Assembly: GCA_937859855.1 (NCBI GenBank)
Contig: CALMAR010000317.1
Span: 1 to 7,384 of the forward strand
Direction of reading: 5' to 3'
Source: an uncultured Kineosporia sp.
GTDB lineage: Bacteria; Actinomycetota; Actinomycetes; Actinomycetales; Kineosporiaceae
DNA: 7,384 bases
Shown here: piece by piece, positions 1 to 5,980 of the stretch
Numbering within the stretch: position 1 is the first letter of the stretch
How the letters are laid out: the number at the start of each line of letters is the position of its first letter
Made by a program: the position numbers and the translations under genes
Notes under the pieces: model-generated
The model's database searches: none
What the model saw: the letters and a program-made list of their open reading frames with translations, nothing else
Told to the model about the DNA's origin: nothing

Positions 1-2
1 TC

Positions 3-281
3 TACATCGGCAGCGCCGACATGATGCACCGCAACCTGGACCGGCGGGTCGAGGCCATGGTCCGGCTGCGTGACCCGCGCGACATCGCCGAGCTGGACGA
101 GCTGCTCACGCTGAGCATGAGCGCGCAGATCTCGTCCTGGCACCTGGACGGTGACGGCGTCTGGACCCGGCACAGCGTGGACGACGATGGCAAGCCGCTG
201 ACCGACCTGCAGGCCCACCTGATCGCCAGCCGCTCGGCCAAGCGGCTCAGTCGGGTGATTCCCCGCAGCGTCCGCACCTGA
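3..281 (+). CDS. ppk1: Polyphosphate kinase 1, C-terminal end (5' part outside window)
   Basis: This is the tail of PPK1, which reversibly transfers the gamma-phosphate of ATP onto inorganic polyphosphate. The frame is open from the left edge (codons from base 3) and ends at TGA 279-281, leaving 92 residues. The opening residues YIGSADMMHRNLDRRVEAMV match the conserved block of the second phospholipase-D-like C-terminal domain of PPK1, where GSADMMxRNLxRRVE is characteristic. The phospho-accepting histidine and the ATP-binding regions lie upstream and cannot be checked. The tail after that block (SSWHLDGDGVWTRH and onward) fits the strand and helix that end actinobacterial PPK1 proteins. An internal ATG at base 21 is not a real start, because homology begins before it. 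Downstream lie a MenJ-like reductase and a MutT1-like hydrolase; ppk1 next to mutT1 is known in mycobacteria. Identification is firm, although only the end is visible. Confidence 0.93.
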   Translation, partial: YIGSADMMHRNLDRRVEAMVRLRDPRDIAELDELLTLSMSAQISSWHLDGDGVWTRHSVDDDGKPLTDLQAHLIASRSAKRLSRVIPRSVRT

Positions 282-285
282 CTCA

Positions 286-323
286 GCCGGGCCACCAGCC
301 GTGGGCGTGCACCCAGGCCCGGC
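286..323 (+). terminator. GC-rich hairpin after ppk1, possible terminator
   Basis: Four bases after the ppk1 stop, GCCGGGCC (286-293) pairs perfectly with GGCCCGGC (316-323). An inner TGGG/CCCA stem (302-305 with 312-315) abuts it, with an 8-base bulge on the 5' side. No T-run follows, so it is not a classical intrinsic terminator, though U-poor hairpins are common in high-GC actinobacteria. It could instead stabilise the ppk1 3' end. The pairing is seen directly; the function is inferred. Confidence 0.4.
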
Positions 324-359
324 CTCAGCGTGCGGCCGGCCACCCAGCACACTGGAGGA

Positions 360-1622
360 ATGAGCCCGAAGACTCTGGCCATCCCGGCCGCCACCGACGT
401 GCTGGTGGTGGGCGCTGGGCCAGCCGGAGCGGCTGCAGCGGCCTGGTGCGCTGGTCAGGGTCTGGACGTCGTCCTGGCCGATAAGGAGACATTCCCGCGG
501 GACAAGGCCTGCGGCGACGGGCTGACGCCCCGCGCGGTGGCCGAACTGGATCGGATGGGCGTGGCCGGCTGGCTCAGCCGGCAGCCGGTCAATCGGGGCC
601 TGCGGGCCTGCGGTTTCGGCCAGCAGCTCTATCTGCCCTGGCCCGGCGGCTCGCTGCCGGGAACCGGCAGTGCCGTCCCCAGAACCGAGCTGGATGCCGT
701 GATCAGGGACACGGCGCTGGCCCGCGGCGCCGTCCCGGTGCAGAACGCCCGCGCCACCAGTGTGATCCGCGCCGGCGATCGGGTCGCCGGGGTGAGGTTC
801 GCACCCGCACAGCCAGGGCAGGACGAGGCCGAGATTCGCTGCCAGCGCCTGATCGTCGCCGACGGCGCTCGCTCGCAGCTCGGCCGCGCGCTCGGCCGGA
901 AGTGGCACCGCGGGACGGCATATGGCGTGGCGGCGCGGGCCTACATCAAGTCCGGTCGCAGCGACGACGGCTGGATCACCTCACACATGGAACTGCGCGG
1001 CGCTCAGCACGAGCTGTATTCCGGCTACGGCTGGGTGTTTCCGCTCGGCGATGGACAGGTCAATATCGGAGTCGGCACCCTGGCCACCGCCAAGCGCCCG
1101 GCCGAGGTGAACCTGCGCTCCCTGGTCGAGGTGTACACCGGCCTGCGGCGGGACGACTGGGAACTGACCGGCGAACCGCGGGCGCTTCGGTCCGCGCTGC
1201 TGCCGATGGGCGGCGCGGTCAGTGGCGTGGCCGGCCCGAACTGGGCTTTGATCGGTGATGCGGCCGGTTGCGTCAATCCGCTCAACGGCGAGGGGATCGA
1301 CTATGGGCTCGAGACCGGGCGGCTGGTGGCCGAACTGCTCGGCGCCGGCGCCGATCTGGGCCAGGCCTGGCCCGCCGTGCTGCAGGAGCATTACGGGCAG
1401 GCCTTCTCGATCGCCCGGCGGCTGGCCACTCTGCTCACCGTGCCCGGCGTGATCCGTCACCTCGGACCCATCGGCATGCGCTCGCAACTGCTGATGACGG
1501 TGGCGCTGCGGGTGATGGGCAACCTGGTCCTGCCTCAGGATCGCGATCTGGTCGCCCGGCTCTGGCGCGGCGCCGGGCGCCTGTCCCTGCGCCTGGACGA
1601 CCGCGTGCCCTTCAGCAGCTGA
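360..1622 (+). CDS. menJ: Geranylgeranyl reductase-family FAD oxidoreductase, MenJ-like
   Basis: This is a 420-residue flavoprotein of the geranylgeranyl reductase family. The closest known relative I recognise is mycobacterial MenJ, which saturates one double bond in the isoprenoid tail of menaquinone at the membrane. Visible motifs are an N-terminal Rossmann dinucleotide motif VVGAGPAG (residues 16-23), the family motif RDKACGDGLTPRAV (47-60), IVADGARSQLGR (165-176), and the FAD-binding IGDAAGCVNPLNGEGIDYGL (298-317). The stretch around WHRGTAYGV (182-190) and LPMGGAVSGVAG (281-292) also resembles MenJ from memory. No transmembrane helix is obvious. The start is uncertain. ATG 360 gives an N-terminus like the homologs, but its GGAGG (354-358) sits only one base upstream, closer than usual. 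An in-frame GTG at 330 would add 10 residues and has no Shine-Dalgarno sequence. It lies between ppk1 and mutT1, not with menaquinone genes, so substrate assignment is an inference. Archaeal-type lipid reduction is less likely in this setting. Confidence 0.85.
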   Translation: MSPKTLAIPAATDVLVVGAGPAGAAAAAWCAGQGLDVVLADKETFPRDKACGDGLTPRAVAELDRMGVAGWLSRQPVNRGLRACGFGQQLYLPWPGGSLPGTGSAVPRTELDAVIRDTALARGAVPVQNARATSVIRAGDRVAGVRFAPAQPGQDEAEIRCQRLIVADGARSQLGRALGRKWHRGTAYGVAARAYIKSGRSDDGWITSHMELRGAQHELYSGYGWVFPLGDGQVNIGVGTLATAKRPAEVNLRSLVEVYTGLRRDDWELTGEPRALRSALLPMGGAVSGVAGPNWALIGDAAGCVNPLNGEGIDYGLETGRLVAELLGAGADLGQAWPAVLQEHYGQAFSIARRLATLLTVPGVIRHLGPIGMRSQLLMTVALRVMGNLVLPQDRDLVARLWRGAGRLSLRLDDRVPFSS

Positions 1623-1633
1623 CCCCAGCTCAT

Positions 1634-1652
1634 CCGCGCGCGGCGCGGCTTT
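1634..1652 (+). terminator. Hairpin after the menJ-like gene, possible terminator
   Basis: CCGCGC (1634-1639) and GCGCGG (1643-1648) form a perfect 6-bp GC stem with a 3-base loop, followed by C and a short TTT (1650-1652). It starts 11 bases after the reductase stop and precedes the mutT1-like gene. The tail is short, so termination would be partial at best. The alternating C/G stretch allows other pairings. Confidence 0.35.
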
Positions 1653-1665
1653 CGGCCCGGTCTGG

Positions 1666-1671
1666 GATAGT
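1666..1671 (+). promoter_or_regulatory. Possible -10 element for a leaderless mutT1-like mRNA
   Basis: GATAGT matches TATAAT at four positions, including the important second A and final T. Its last base lies 7 bases before GTG 1679, so transcription would begin at or within a base of that codon, as in actinobacterial leaderless mRNAs. No convincing -35 hexamer and no Shine-Dalgarno sequence is visible. The hexamer is short, so chance is a real possibility. Confidence 0.3.
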
Positions 1672-1678
1672 GCCAGGT

Positions 1679-2629
1679 GTGCCAAGCCAGGACCGTCGCC
1701 GGGCCCGCCTGCTGGGGAGCTTCGGTTCCCCGGTCGAAGCGGCCGGCGCGCTGTGCTGGCGCCGCGATCCGGCCGGCCAGCTCCGGGTGCTGCTGGTGCG
1801 AAGCGCCCGCTGGGACGAATGGTCCTGGCCGAAGGGCAAAGCCGAGGCCGACGAACGGCTGGCCGAGACAGCGATCCGGGAAGTGCTGGAGGAAACCGGG
1901 GTTCGCGCCGTCCTCGGCCCCCCGCTGCCCAACGTTCGCTATCTGATGCCCGACCACCGGCACAAGCGGGTCACCTACTGGTCGGCCCAGCCCGCCGAGG
2001 AGGGCCAGCCCACTGCGTCACGAGCCGAAATCGCTGATCTGGAATGGGTTTCAGTTGGTGAGGCACGACAGCGATTGACCCGGCCCAGCGACCATCCTCC
2101 ACTCGACCGCCTGCTGGAACTCGACCGCCAAGGCCAGCTGGCCGCCGGACAGCTGATCGTCGTCCGGCACGCCAAGTCGGTCAGCCGCTCGTCCTGGAAG
2201 GGGGACGACGCCGGGCGCCCGCTGGCCGAGGCGGGCCTGGATCAATCGGCCCGGCTGGCGCGGCTGCTGGACTGCTGGCGACCGGACCGGCTGATCAGCT
2301 CACCCTGGACCCGTTGCCTGGCCACCCTGGCACCGTATGAGGCGGTCAGCGGCCTGACCGTCCAATCGACCAAGCAGCTGACCGAGCGCAGTTACGCCAG
2401 GCACCCGCGCCGGACCCGGTCGCGGGTACTGGAACTGCTCACTGAACCAGGCCACACCGTGATCTGCACTCATCGCCCGGTCTTGGCGGGCGTGGTCAAT
2501 GCCATTGCCACACAGAGTGATTCGAAGACGCGCGCGCGACTGCCCGACACCGATCCATGGCTGGCTGCGGGTCAGGTACTGATCGCTCATCACCACCGCG
2601 GCCGGGTGTTCTGGGCCGAATTGCCCTGA
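1679..2629 (+). CDS. mutT1: MutT1-like protein: Nudix hydrolase plus histidine phosphatase domain
   Basis: This is a two-domain protein of about 316 residues, the same size and architecture as mycobacterial MutT1. That enzyme hydrolyses 8-oxo-GTP/8-oxo-dGTP and diadenosine polyphosphates and so sanitises the nucleotide pool. The N-terminal Nudix domain spans about residues 20-135. Its Nudix box is intact at 53-75: G53, E59, then REVLEETGV (67-75), matching Gx5Ex7REUxEExGU with no missing residue. The C-terminal domain (about 158-316) is of the histidine phosphatase type: LIVVRHAKS (159-167) carries the catalytic R163-H164, in RHA rather than the commoner RHG form, and VICTHRPV (261-268) supplies a likely second histidine, H265. 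GTG 1679 or GTG 1670 (319 residues) could be the start; neither has a Shine-Dalgarno sequence. I favour 1679 because a -10-like hexamer is placed for a leaderless transcript. The open frame extends back into the reductase gene, but that part is shadow. Location near ppk1 agrees with the mycobacterial order. The substrate cannot be decided from sequence. Confidence 0.88.
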   Translation: MPSQDRRRARLLGSFGSPVEAAGALCWRRDPAGQLRVLLVRSARWDEWSWPKGKAEADERLAETAIREVLEETGVRAVLGPPLPNVRYLMPDHRHKRVTYWSAQPAEEGQPTASRAEIADLEWVSVGEARQRLTRPSDHPPLDRLLELDRQGQLAAGQLIVVRHAKSVSRSSWKGDDAGRPLAEAGLDQSARLARLLDCWRPDRLISSPWTRCLATLAPYEAVSGLTVQSTKQLTERSYARHPRRTRSRVLELLTEPGHTVICTHRPVLAGVVNAIATQSDSKTRARLPDTDPWLAAGQVLIAHHHRGRVFWAELP

Positions 2630-2638
2630 TCCGCGAAT

Positions 2639-2656
2639 GGGTCTGCTCGCAGGCCC
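2639..2656 (+). terminator. Hairpin just after the mutT1-like gene, possible terminator
   Basis: GGGTCTG (2639-2645) pairs with CAGGCCC (2650-2656), including one T-G wobble, around a CTCG tetraloop. The 7-bp stem starts 9 bases after the mutT1 stop. No T-tract follows. Its position ahead of a regulated promoter makes a terminator sensible, but that is inferred. Confidence 0.42.
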
Positions 2657-2717
2657 GAGGGCGTTAACCGGCTGGTCGTCCCGGTGTCTCCAGAGCTTCC
2701 ATCGATGTCGGCGCCCT

Positions 2718-2739
2718 GTTCACGGTTCGTTCACCCGCC
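2718..2739 (+). promoter_or_regulatory. PHO box: two 11-bp direct repeats upstream of pstS
   Basis: Two directly adjoining 11-bp units are present: GTTCACGGTTC (2718-2728) and GTTCACCCGCC (2729-2739). Both begin GTTCAC, and the second fits the Streptomyces PhoP direct-repeat unit G(G/T)TCAYYYR(G/C)G at 10 of 11 positions. Such sites bind the phosphorylated PhoP/RegX3-type response regulator that turns on phosphate-scavenging genes when phosphate is scarce. The box lies 109 bases before the pstS start codon, and no third good repeat is visible on either side (2707-2717 is weak). The repeat is seen directly; the regulator is not in this window. Confidence 0.8.
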
Positions 2740-2772
2740 ACCCCAGATCGCTTTACTTCTCCTGTTTAGGTT
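2730..2772 (+). promoter_or_regulatory. Candidate pst operon promoter
   Basis: Two arrangements are possible. In the first, TTCACC (2730-2735), inside the second PHO repeat, acts as -35 with TTTACT (2752-2757) as -10 at 16-bp spacing, putting the regulator site over the -35 as in other PHO promoters. In the second, the -10 is TAGGTT (2767-2772), which fits TANNNT, without a recognisable -35. Weak hexamers suit an activator-dependent promoter. I cannot choose between the two; the start would fall near 2764 or 2779. Confidence 0.4.
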
Positions 2773-2779
2773 CAGCGCT

Positions 2780-2795
2780 GGTCACATCAGTGACC
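2780..2795. promoter_or_regulatory. Perfect 16-bp palindrome between promoter and pstS
   Basis: GGTCAC (2780-2785) and GTGACC (2790-2795) are perfect inverted repeats around ATCA. The site lies at or just downstream of the predicted start point, 52 bases before the pstS start codon. It could be an operator for a dimeric regulator or a small hairpin in the leader RNA. The half-sites face opposite to a CRP/GlxR site (TGTGA-N6-TCACA), so that family is not supported. The symmetry is certain; the role is unknown. Confidence 0.5.
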
Positions 2796-2833
2796 TGGCG
2801 TGCCCGGGGATGGATGCGCCGTCCGTGAGCACT

Positions 2834-2840
2834 GAGAGGG
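2834..2840 (+). promoter_or_regulatory. Ribosome binding site deciding the TTG start of pstS
   Basis: GAGAGGG sits 7 bases before TTG 2848 and 22 bases before ATG 2863, which favours the TTG start. It is flanked by two GCACTG copies (2829-2834 and 2840-2845). Confidence 0.6.
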
Positions 2841-2847
2841 CACTGCA

Positions 2848-3954
2848 TTGAAGCTCCCCCGTATGGTCTCCCTGACCAGCCTGACCCTGATCGGCGCCCT
2901 CGCGCTGACCGGCTGCGGCTCGGACAACAACGGCACCGGCTCGACCGGCAGTGGCAGCGGATCGGGCGTCACCGGCACTTTGAACGGTGAAGGCTCCACA
3001 GCTCAGAAGAACGCCATCGAGCAGGCCATCTCGCTGTTCGGCGACGCCAGCCCGGGCGCGACCGTGAACTACAACCCGACCGGCTCCGGGGCCGGGATCA
3101 AGCAGTTCAACGCCAAGCAGGTCGACTTCGCCGGATCGGACTCTCCGCTGAAGACGGTCGCGGTCGACGGCGCGGTCGAGGCGGACGACGCGAAGACCCG
3201 CTGTGGCGGCAACGAGGCGTGGAACCTGCCCATGGTGGCCGGCCCGATCGCGGTCGCCTACAACCTGCCTGGGGTCGCCAAGGTGGTACTGACCCCGGCG
3301 GTCACCGCCCAGATCTTCCTGGGAAAGATCACCACGTGGAACGACGCCGCCATCGCCAAGCTCAACTCCGGCGTGAGCCTGCCCAGCACGCCGATCAAGG
3401 TGTTCTTCCGCTCGGACGAGTCCGGCACCACGGAGAACTTCCAGAAGTATCTGAAGGGCGCCGCGGCCGCCGACTGGCCAGCCGAGCCCTCGAAGTCCTG
3501 GCCGGGCAAGGCCGGCGAGGGCCGGGCCAAGTCCGACGGCGTCTCCGAGGGAATCAAGAGCACTGAGGGCGGCGTCGGCTATGTCGAATGGTCCTACGCC
3601 AAGGACAACAAGTTCGGCATCGCTCAGATCGACAACGGCGGAGGCCCGGTCGAACTGACCGGGGACAGCGCGGGCAAGGCGCTGACCGCGGCCAAGCCGG
3701 CCGGCCAGGGCAACGACCTGCGGCTCAGCCTGGACTACACCACCAAGGACTCCAGCACCTACCCGATCGTGCTGGTCACCTACGAGATCGTCTGCTCCAA
3801 GGGCCTGGACGCCGGGAAGACCAGCCTGCTCAAGGCCTTCCTGACCGACTTCGCCTCGGCCAAGACGCAGACCAGCCTGCAGGACATCGGCTACGCGCCG
3901 CTGCCGTCGGCCATCCAGTCCAAGGTGTCGGCGGCCATCGCGGCCATCAGCTAG
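2848..3954 (+). CDS. pstS: Phosphate ABC transporter substrate-binding lipoprotein PstS
   Basis: PstS binds inorganic phosphate outside the cell membrane and delivers it to PstCA. The 368 residues are of usual length. The signal peptide is of lipoprotein type: positively charged MKLPR, a hydrophobic run, then LTGC with the lipidated cysteine at residue 23. A flexible Gly/Ser/Thr linker follows (about 24-40). Phosphate-binding elements are visible: GEGST (47-51), NPTGSGAGI (76-84), DFAGSDSPL (93-101) with D98 as the likely anion-contacting aspartate, and RSDESGTT (188-195), matching the R...S-G-T phosphate clamp of E. coli PstS. The start is TTG 2848, chosen because GAGAGGG (2834-2840) lies 7 bases upstream and the signal peptide gains its charged end. 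An ATG at 2863 would begin at M6 without a ribosome binding site. The gene is first in pstSCAB, preceded by the PHO box, and its stop overlaps the next start by one base. Confidence 0.96.
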   Translation: MKLPRMVSLTSLTLIGALALTGCGSDNNGTGSTGSGSGSGVTGTLNGEGSTAQKNAIEQAISLFGDASPGATVNYNPTGSGAGIKQFNAKQVDFAGSDSPLKTVAVDGAVEADDAKTRCGGNEAWNLPMVAGPIAVAYNLPGVAKVVLTPAVTAQIFLGKITTWNDAAIAKLNSGVSLPSTPIKVFFRSDESGTTENFQKYLKGAAAADWPAEPSKSWPGKAGEGRAKSDGVSEGIKSTEGGVGYVEWSYAKDNKFGIAQIDNGGGPVELTGDSAGKALTAAKPAGQGNDLRLSLDYTTKDSSTYPIVLVTYEIVCSKGLDAGKTSLLKAFLTDFASAKTQTSLQDIGYAPLPSAIQSKVSAAIAAIS

Positions 3955-4928
3955 TGACCAGCATCACCGGGCGTTCCGAGCTGGACGCCGGCCCGTCCGG
4001 GGACATGGCGTCCACCGGACGGACCGGCGACCGCGTCTTCACCGCGCTGTCGACCGGCGCGGGCGTGCTGGTGGTGCTGCTGATCGTGGCGATGGCTGTG
4101 TTCCTGATCAGCCAGGCTCTGCCCGCCCTGCGGGCCGACAAGGTCAACTTCCTGACCGCCCGGGAATGGGACGTGACCTCGGGGGATCTGCGGTTCGGCA
4201 TCCCCGACCTGCTCTGGGTCACCGTGATCTCATCCGTCGTCGCGATGATCCTGGCCGTGCCGGTGGCGATAGCGGTCGCGCTGTTCCTGACCCAGTACGC
4301 CCCGCGCCGGCTGGCGGCGCCGTTCGGCTACTTGGTCGACCTGCTGGCGTCCGTTCCCTCGATCATCTTCGGGCTGTGGGGCTTCTACGTGTTCCGGGAC
4401 AAGGTTCAGCCGGTCCAGACGTTCCTCACCCGGCACCTGTCCTGGATTCCGCTGTTCAAGGGGCCCGCCGTCACCGGGACGATCTTCCTGGCGTCCATCG
4501 TGCTGGCGATCATGGTCCTGCCGATCGTCACCGCGCTGTCCCGGGAGGTCTTCGCCCAAACGCCGTCCACCCACAAGGAGGGCGCGCTCGCCCTCGGAGC
4601 CACCAAGTGGGAGATGATCCGCACAGCGGTACTGCCCTTCGGGGCGCCCGGCGTGATCTCGGCCGCGATGCTCGGGCTGGGCCGGGCACTGGGCGAGACG
4701 ATCGCGGTGACCATCATCGTCAGCACCAATCCCGGCGCCTTCAGCTTCTCGCTGATGTCCGGTGGTGAGACCTTCGCCTCGAAGATCGCCAACAACGCTC
4801 AGGAGTTCGACACCCCGCTCAAGGCAGGCGCTTTCATCTCGGCGGGGCTGGTGCTGTTCGTGCTGACGTTCGTGGTGAACGCGCTGGCCCGGATCATCAT
4901 CGAGCGGCGGAAGGCGTTCACCGAATGA
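3954..4928 (+). CDS. pstC: Phosphate ABC transporter permease PstC
   Basis: PstC is one of the two membrane subunits that form the phosphate channel. From GTG 3954 it has 324 residues. Hydrophobic segments are visible at about 35-57, 85-112, 125-147, 172-197, 231-257 and 290-315, giving the expected six helices. The cytoplasmic coupling (EAA) loop is clear at about 209-230 (EGALALGATKWEMIRTAVLP), followed by LGLGRALGETIAV (240-252), a PstC hallmark. The first base of the GTG start is the last base of the pstS TAG stop (TAGTG), so translation is probably coupled to pstS; no good ribosome binding site precedes it. ATG 4005 would shorten the hydrophilic N-terminal tail by 17 residues and keep all helices, so it remains possible, though its GGGGA is only one base away. 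The open frame reaches back into pstS, but that part is shadow. The 3' end overlaps pstA by four bases. Confidence 0.94.
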   Translation: MTSITGRSELDAGPSGDMASTGRTGDRVFTALSTGAGVLVVLLIVAMAVFLISQALPALRADKVNFLTAREWDVTSGDLRFGIPDLLWVTVISSVVAMILAVPVAIAVALFLTQYAPRRLAAPFGYLVDLLASVPSIIFGLWGFYVFRDKVQPVQTFLTRHLSWIPLFKGPAVTGTIFLASIVLAIMVLPIVTALSREVFAQTPSTHKEGALALGATKWEMIRTAVLPFGAPGVISAAMLGLGRALGETIAVTIIVSTNPGAFSFSLMSGGETFASKIANNAQEFDTPLKAGAFISAGLVLFVLTFVVNALARIIIERRKAFTE

Positions 4929-5854
4929 GCACCTCGATCGACGAGCGGGCGGAGGGCCTGCCCAGCGAGCAACCGGGCTCGGAGCTCTCGGTCACGGTGC
5001 CGCGCAGCCGGGGCCGTGAGATCAGGAACATGATCGCCACCGTGGTGATGTACGCCGCGTTCGTGCTCGCCGTCGTCCCGTTGCTCTGGATCCTGTGGAC
5101 CGTGCTGTCCAAGGGCGCCAACCTGCTGTTCAGCAGCACCTGGTGGCTGAACTCGCAGCGCGGCATCACCAGCCGGGTGGTGGGCGGCGGCGCCTACCAC
5201 GCCATCATCGGAACTGTGCTGGAAGCGCTGGTCTGCGCCGTGATCGCCGTCCCGATCGCCATCTTCACCGCGATCTACCTGGTCGAGTACGGCCGGGGCA
5301 AACTGGCCCGGCTGGTCAGCTTCATGGTCGACATCCTCACCGGAGTGCCCTCGATCGTGGCCGCGCTGTTCGTCTACGCGGTCTGGGTCACCACCCTCGG
5401 CCTGGACCGGGTGGGCATCGCGGTCTCGCTGGCCCTGGTCCTGCTGATGATCCCGGTGGTGGTCCGCTCGACCGAGGAGATGCTGAAGCTGGTCCCGAAC
5501 GAGCTGCGGGAGGCCTCGTACGCGCTCGGGGTGCCGAAATGGATGACCATCGCCCGGGTCGTGCTTCCCACCGCCTTCAGCGGCATCATCACCGGAGTGA
5601 TGCTGGGCCTGGCCCGGGTGATGGGCGAGACGGCACCGCTGCTGGTGCTCGGGCCGTACTCCAAGTCCATCAACACCGACCTGTTCAACGGATTCATGGC
5701 CGCCCTGCCCACCATGATCAACCAGGACCGCAGCGAGGTACTGGCCCCGGCTGTGAACCGGGTCTGGGCCGCCGCACTCACTCTGATCCTGATCGTGCTG
5801 CTGCTGAACATCGGCGGACGCCTGATCGCCCGCTTCAGCAAAGTCAGCCGATAG
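4925..5854 (+). CDS. pstA: Phosphate ABC transporter permease PstA
   Basis: PstA is the partner permease of PstC in the phosphate channel. Its 309 residues begin with a hydrophilic tail of about 33 residues. Hydrophobic segments follow at about 36-62, 92-120, 131-156, 162-181, 216-243 and 280-300. The EAA coupling loop for PstB is at about 194-216 (LREASYALGVPKWMTIARVV), and MLGLARVMGETAPLL (226-240) is the expected PstA signature, with ETAPLL distinguishing it from PstC. VDILTGVPSIV (135-145) parallels VDLLASVPSII in PstC, reflecting their shared origin. The start is set by the ATGA overlap with the pstC stop (4925-4928), implying coupled translation. After the TAG stop comes a structured 135-bp spacer instead of pstB directly. 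No truncation or frameshift is seen. Confidence 0.95.
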   Translation: MSTSIDERAEGLPSEQPGSELSVTVPRSRGREIRNMIATVVMYAAFVLAVVPLLWILWTVLSKGANLLFSSTWWLNSQRGITSRVVGGGAYHAIIGTVLEALVCAVIAVPIAIFTAIYLVEYGRGKLARLVSFMVDILTGVPSIVAALFVYAVWVTTLGLDRVGIAVSLALVLLMIPVVVRSTEEMLKLVPNELREASYALGVPKWMTIARVVLPTAFSGIITGVMLGLARVMGETAPLLVLGPYSKSINTDLFNGFMAALPTMINQDRSEVLAPAVNRVWAAALTLILIVLLLNIGGRLIARFSKVSR

Positions 5855-5950
5855 TGGAGCTTCGCGCCGCGTTGCCTGGACGGAGCCGGAGCGAGCCAGG
5901 AACGAGCGAGTAGAGGCGAAGGAAGGAAACGACATAGCGCGCGAAGCTGC

Positions 5951-5969
5951 GTCTCGCCGCAGGCGAGAC
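5951..5969 (+). other. Perfect 8-bp hairpin just upstream of the pstB ribosome binding site
   Basis: GTCTCGCC (5951-5958) pairs fully with GGCGAGAC (5962-5969) around a 3-base loop. It ends 5 bases before the AAGGAG of pstB (5975-5980). No T-run follows, so it is not a normal terminator. It could protect or define a pstB mRNA 5' end, set PstB output relative to PstA, or be part of the larger repeat element. Confidence 0.55.
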
Positions 5970-5974
5970 AGAGG

Positions 5975-5980
5975 AAGGAG
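5975..5980 (+). promoter_or_regulatory. Strong ribosome binding site of pstB
   Basis: AAGGAG lies 9 bases before ATG 5990, within the purine-rich GAGGAAGGAGAA. This is the best Shine-Dalgarno sequence in the operon, fitting independent translation of pstB after the long spacer. Confidence 0.75.

Larger units (their letters stand above)
2630..2847 (+). other. 218-bp regulatory gap upstream of the pst operon
   Basis: This is the longest gene-free stretch in the window and is noticeably more T-rich around 2745-2775 than the coding DNA beside it. It holds, in order, a hairpin after mutT1, an ACCGG/CCGGT inverted repeat (2667-2671 with 2681-2685), the PHO box, promoter-like hexamers, a 16-bp palindrome and the pstS ribosome binding site. 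Short open frames crossing it lack support and are not called. Confidence 0.75.

Noticed and set aside
1268..1678. Upstream extension of the mutT1-like open frame into the reductase gene
   Set aside because: The extension is R/A/G/P-rich and overlaps the conserved C-terminal part of the reductase. Nudix-type sequence begins only after about 1679, and protein length from there matches the family.
981..1685. 234-codon minus-strand open frame inside the reductase gene
   Set aside because: Low-complexity composition typical of a shadow frame, no domain, and complete overlap with a gene having clear motifs.
2769..2790. Second PHO box made of GGTTCAGCGCT and GGTCACATCAG
   Set aside because: The two 11-base units share only GGT in register and depart from the repeat consensus after the first few bases; the palindrome explains the second half better.
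2780..2795. CRP/GlxR-type site
   Set aside because: The half-sites are in the opposite orientation (GTCAC...GTGAC instead of GTGA...TCAC) and the spacing differs.
2637..2828. 63-codon open frame in the pstS upstream region
   Set aside because: It covers the PHO box, promoter and palindrome, has no ribosome binding site worth noting and no recognisable sequence.
3588..3953. Upstream extension of the pstC open frame into pstS
   Set aside because: It is an out-of-frame shadow of pstS, rich in Q, R and G, with no membrane segments. The true N-terminus fits GTG 3954 or ATG 4005.
5951..5969. Intrinsic terminator between pstA and pstB
   Set aside because: The hairpin is perfect, but purine-rich sequence and a ribosome binding site follow in place of a T-tract, and pstB is needed with the rest of the operon.
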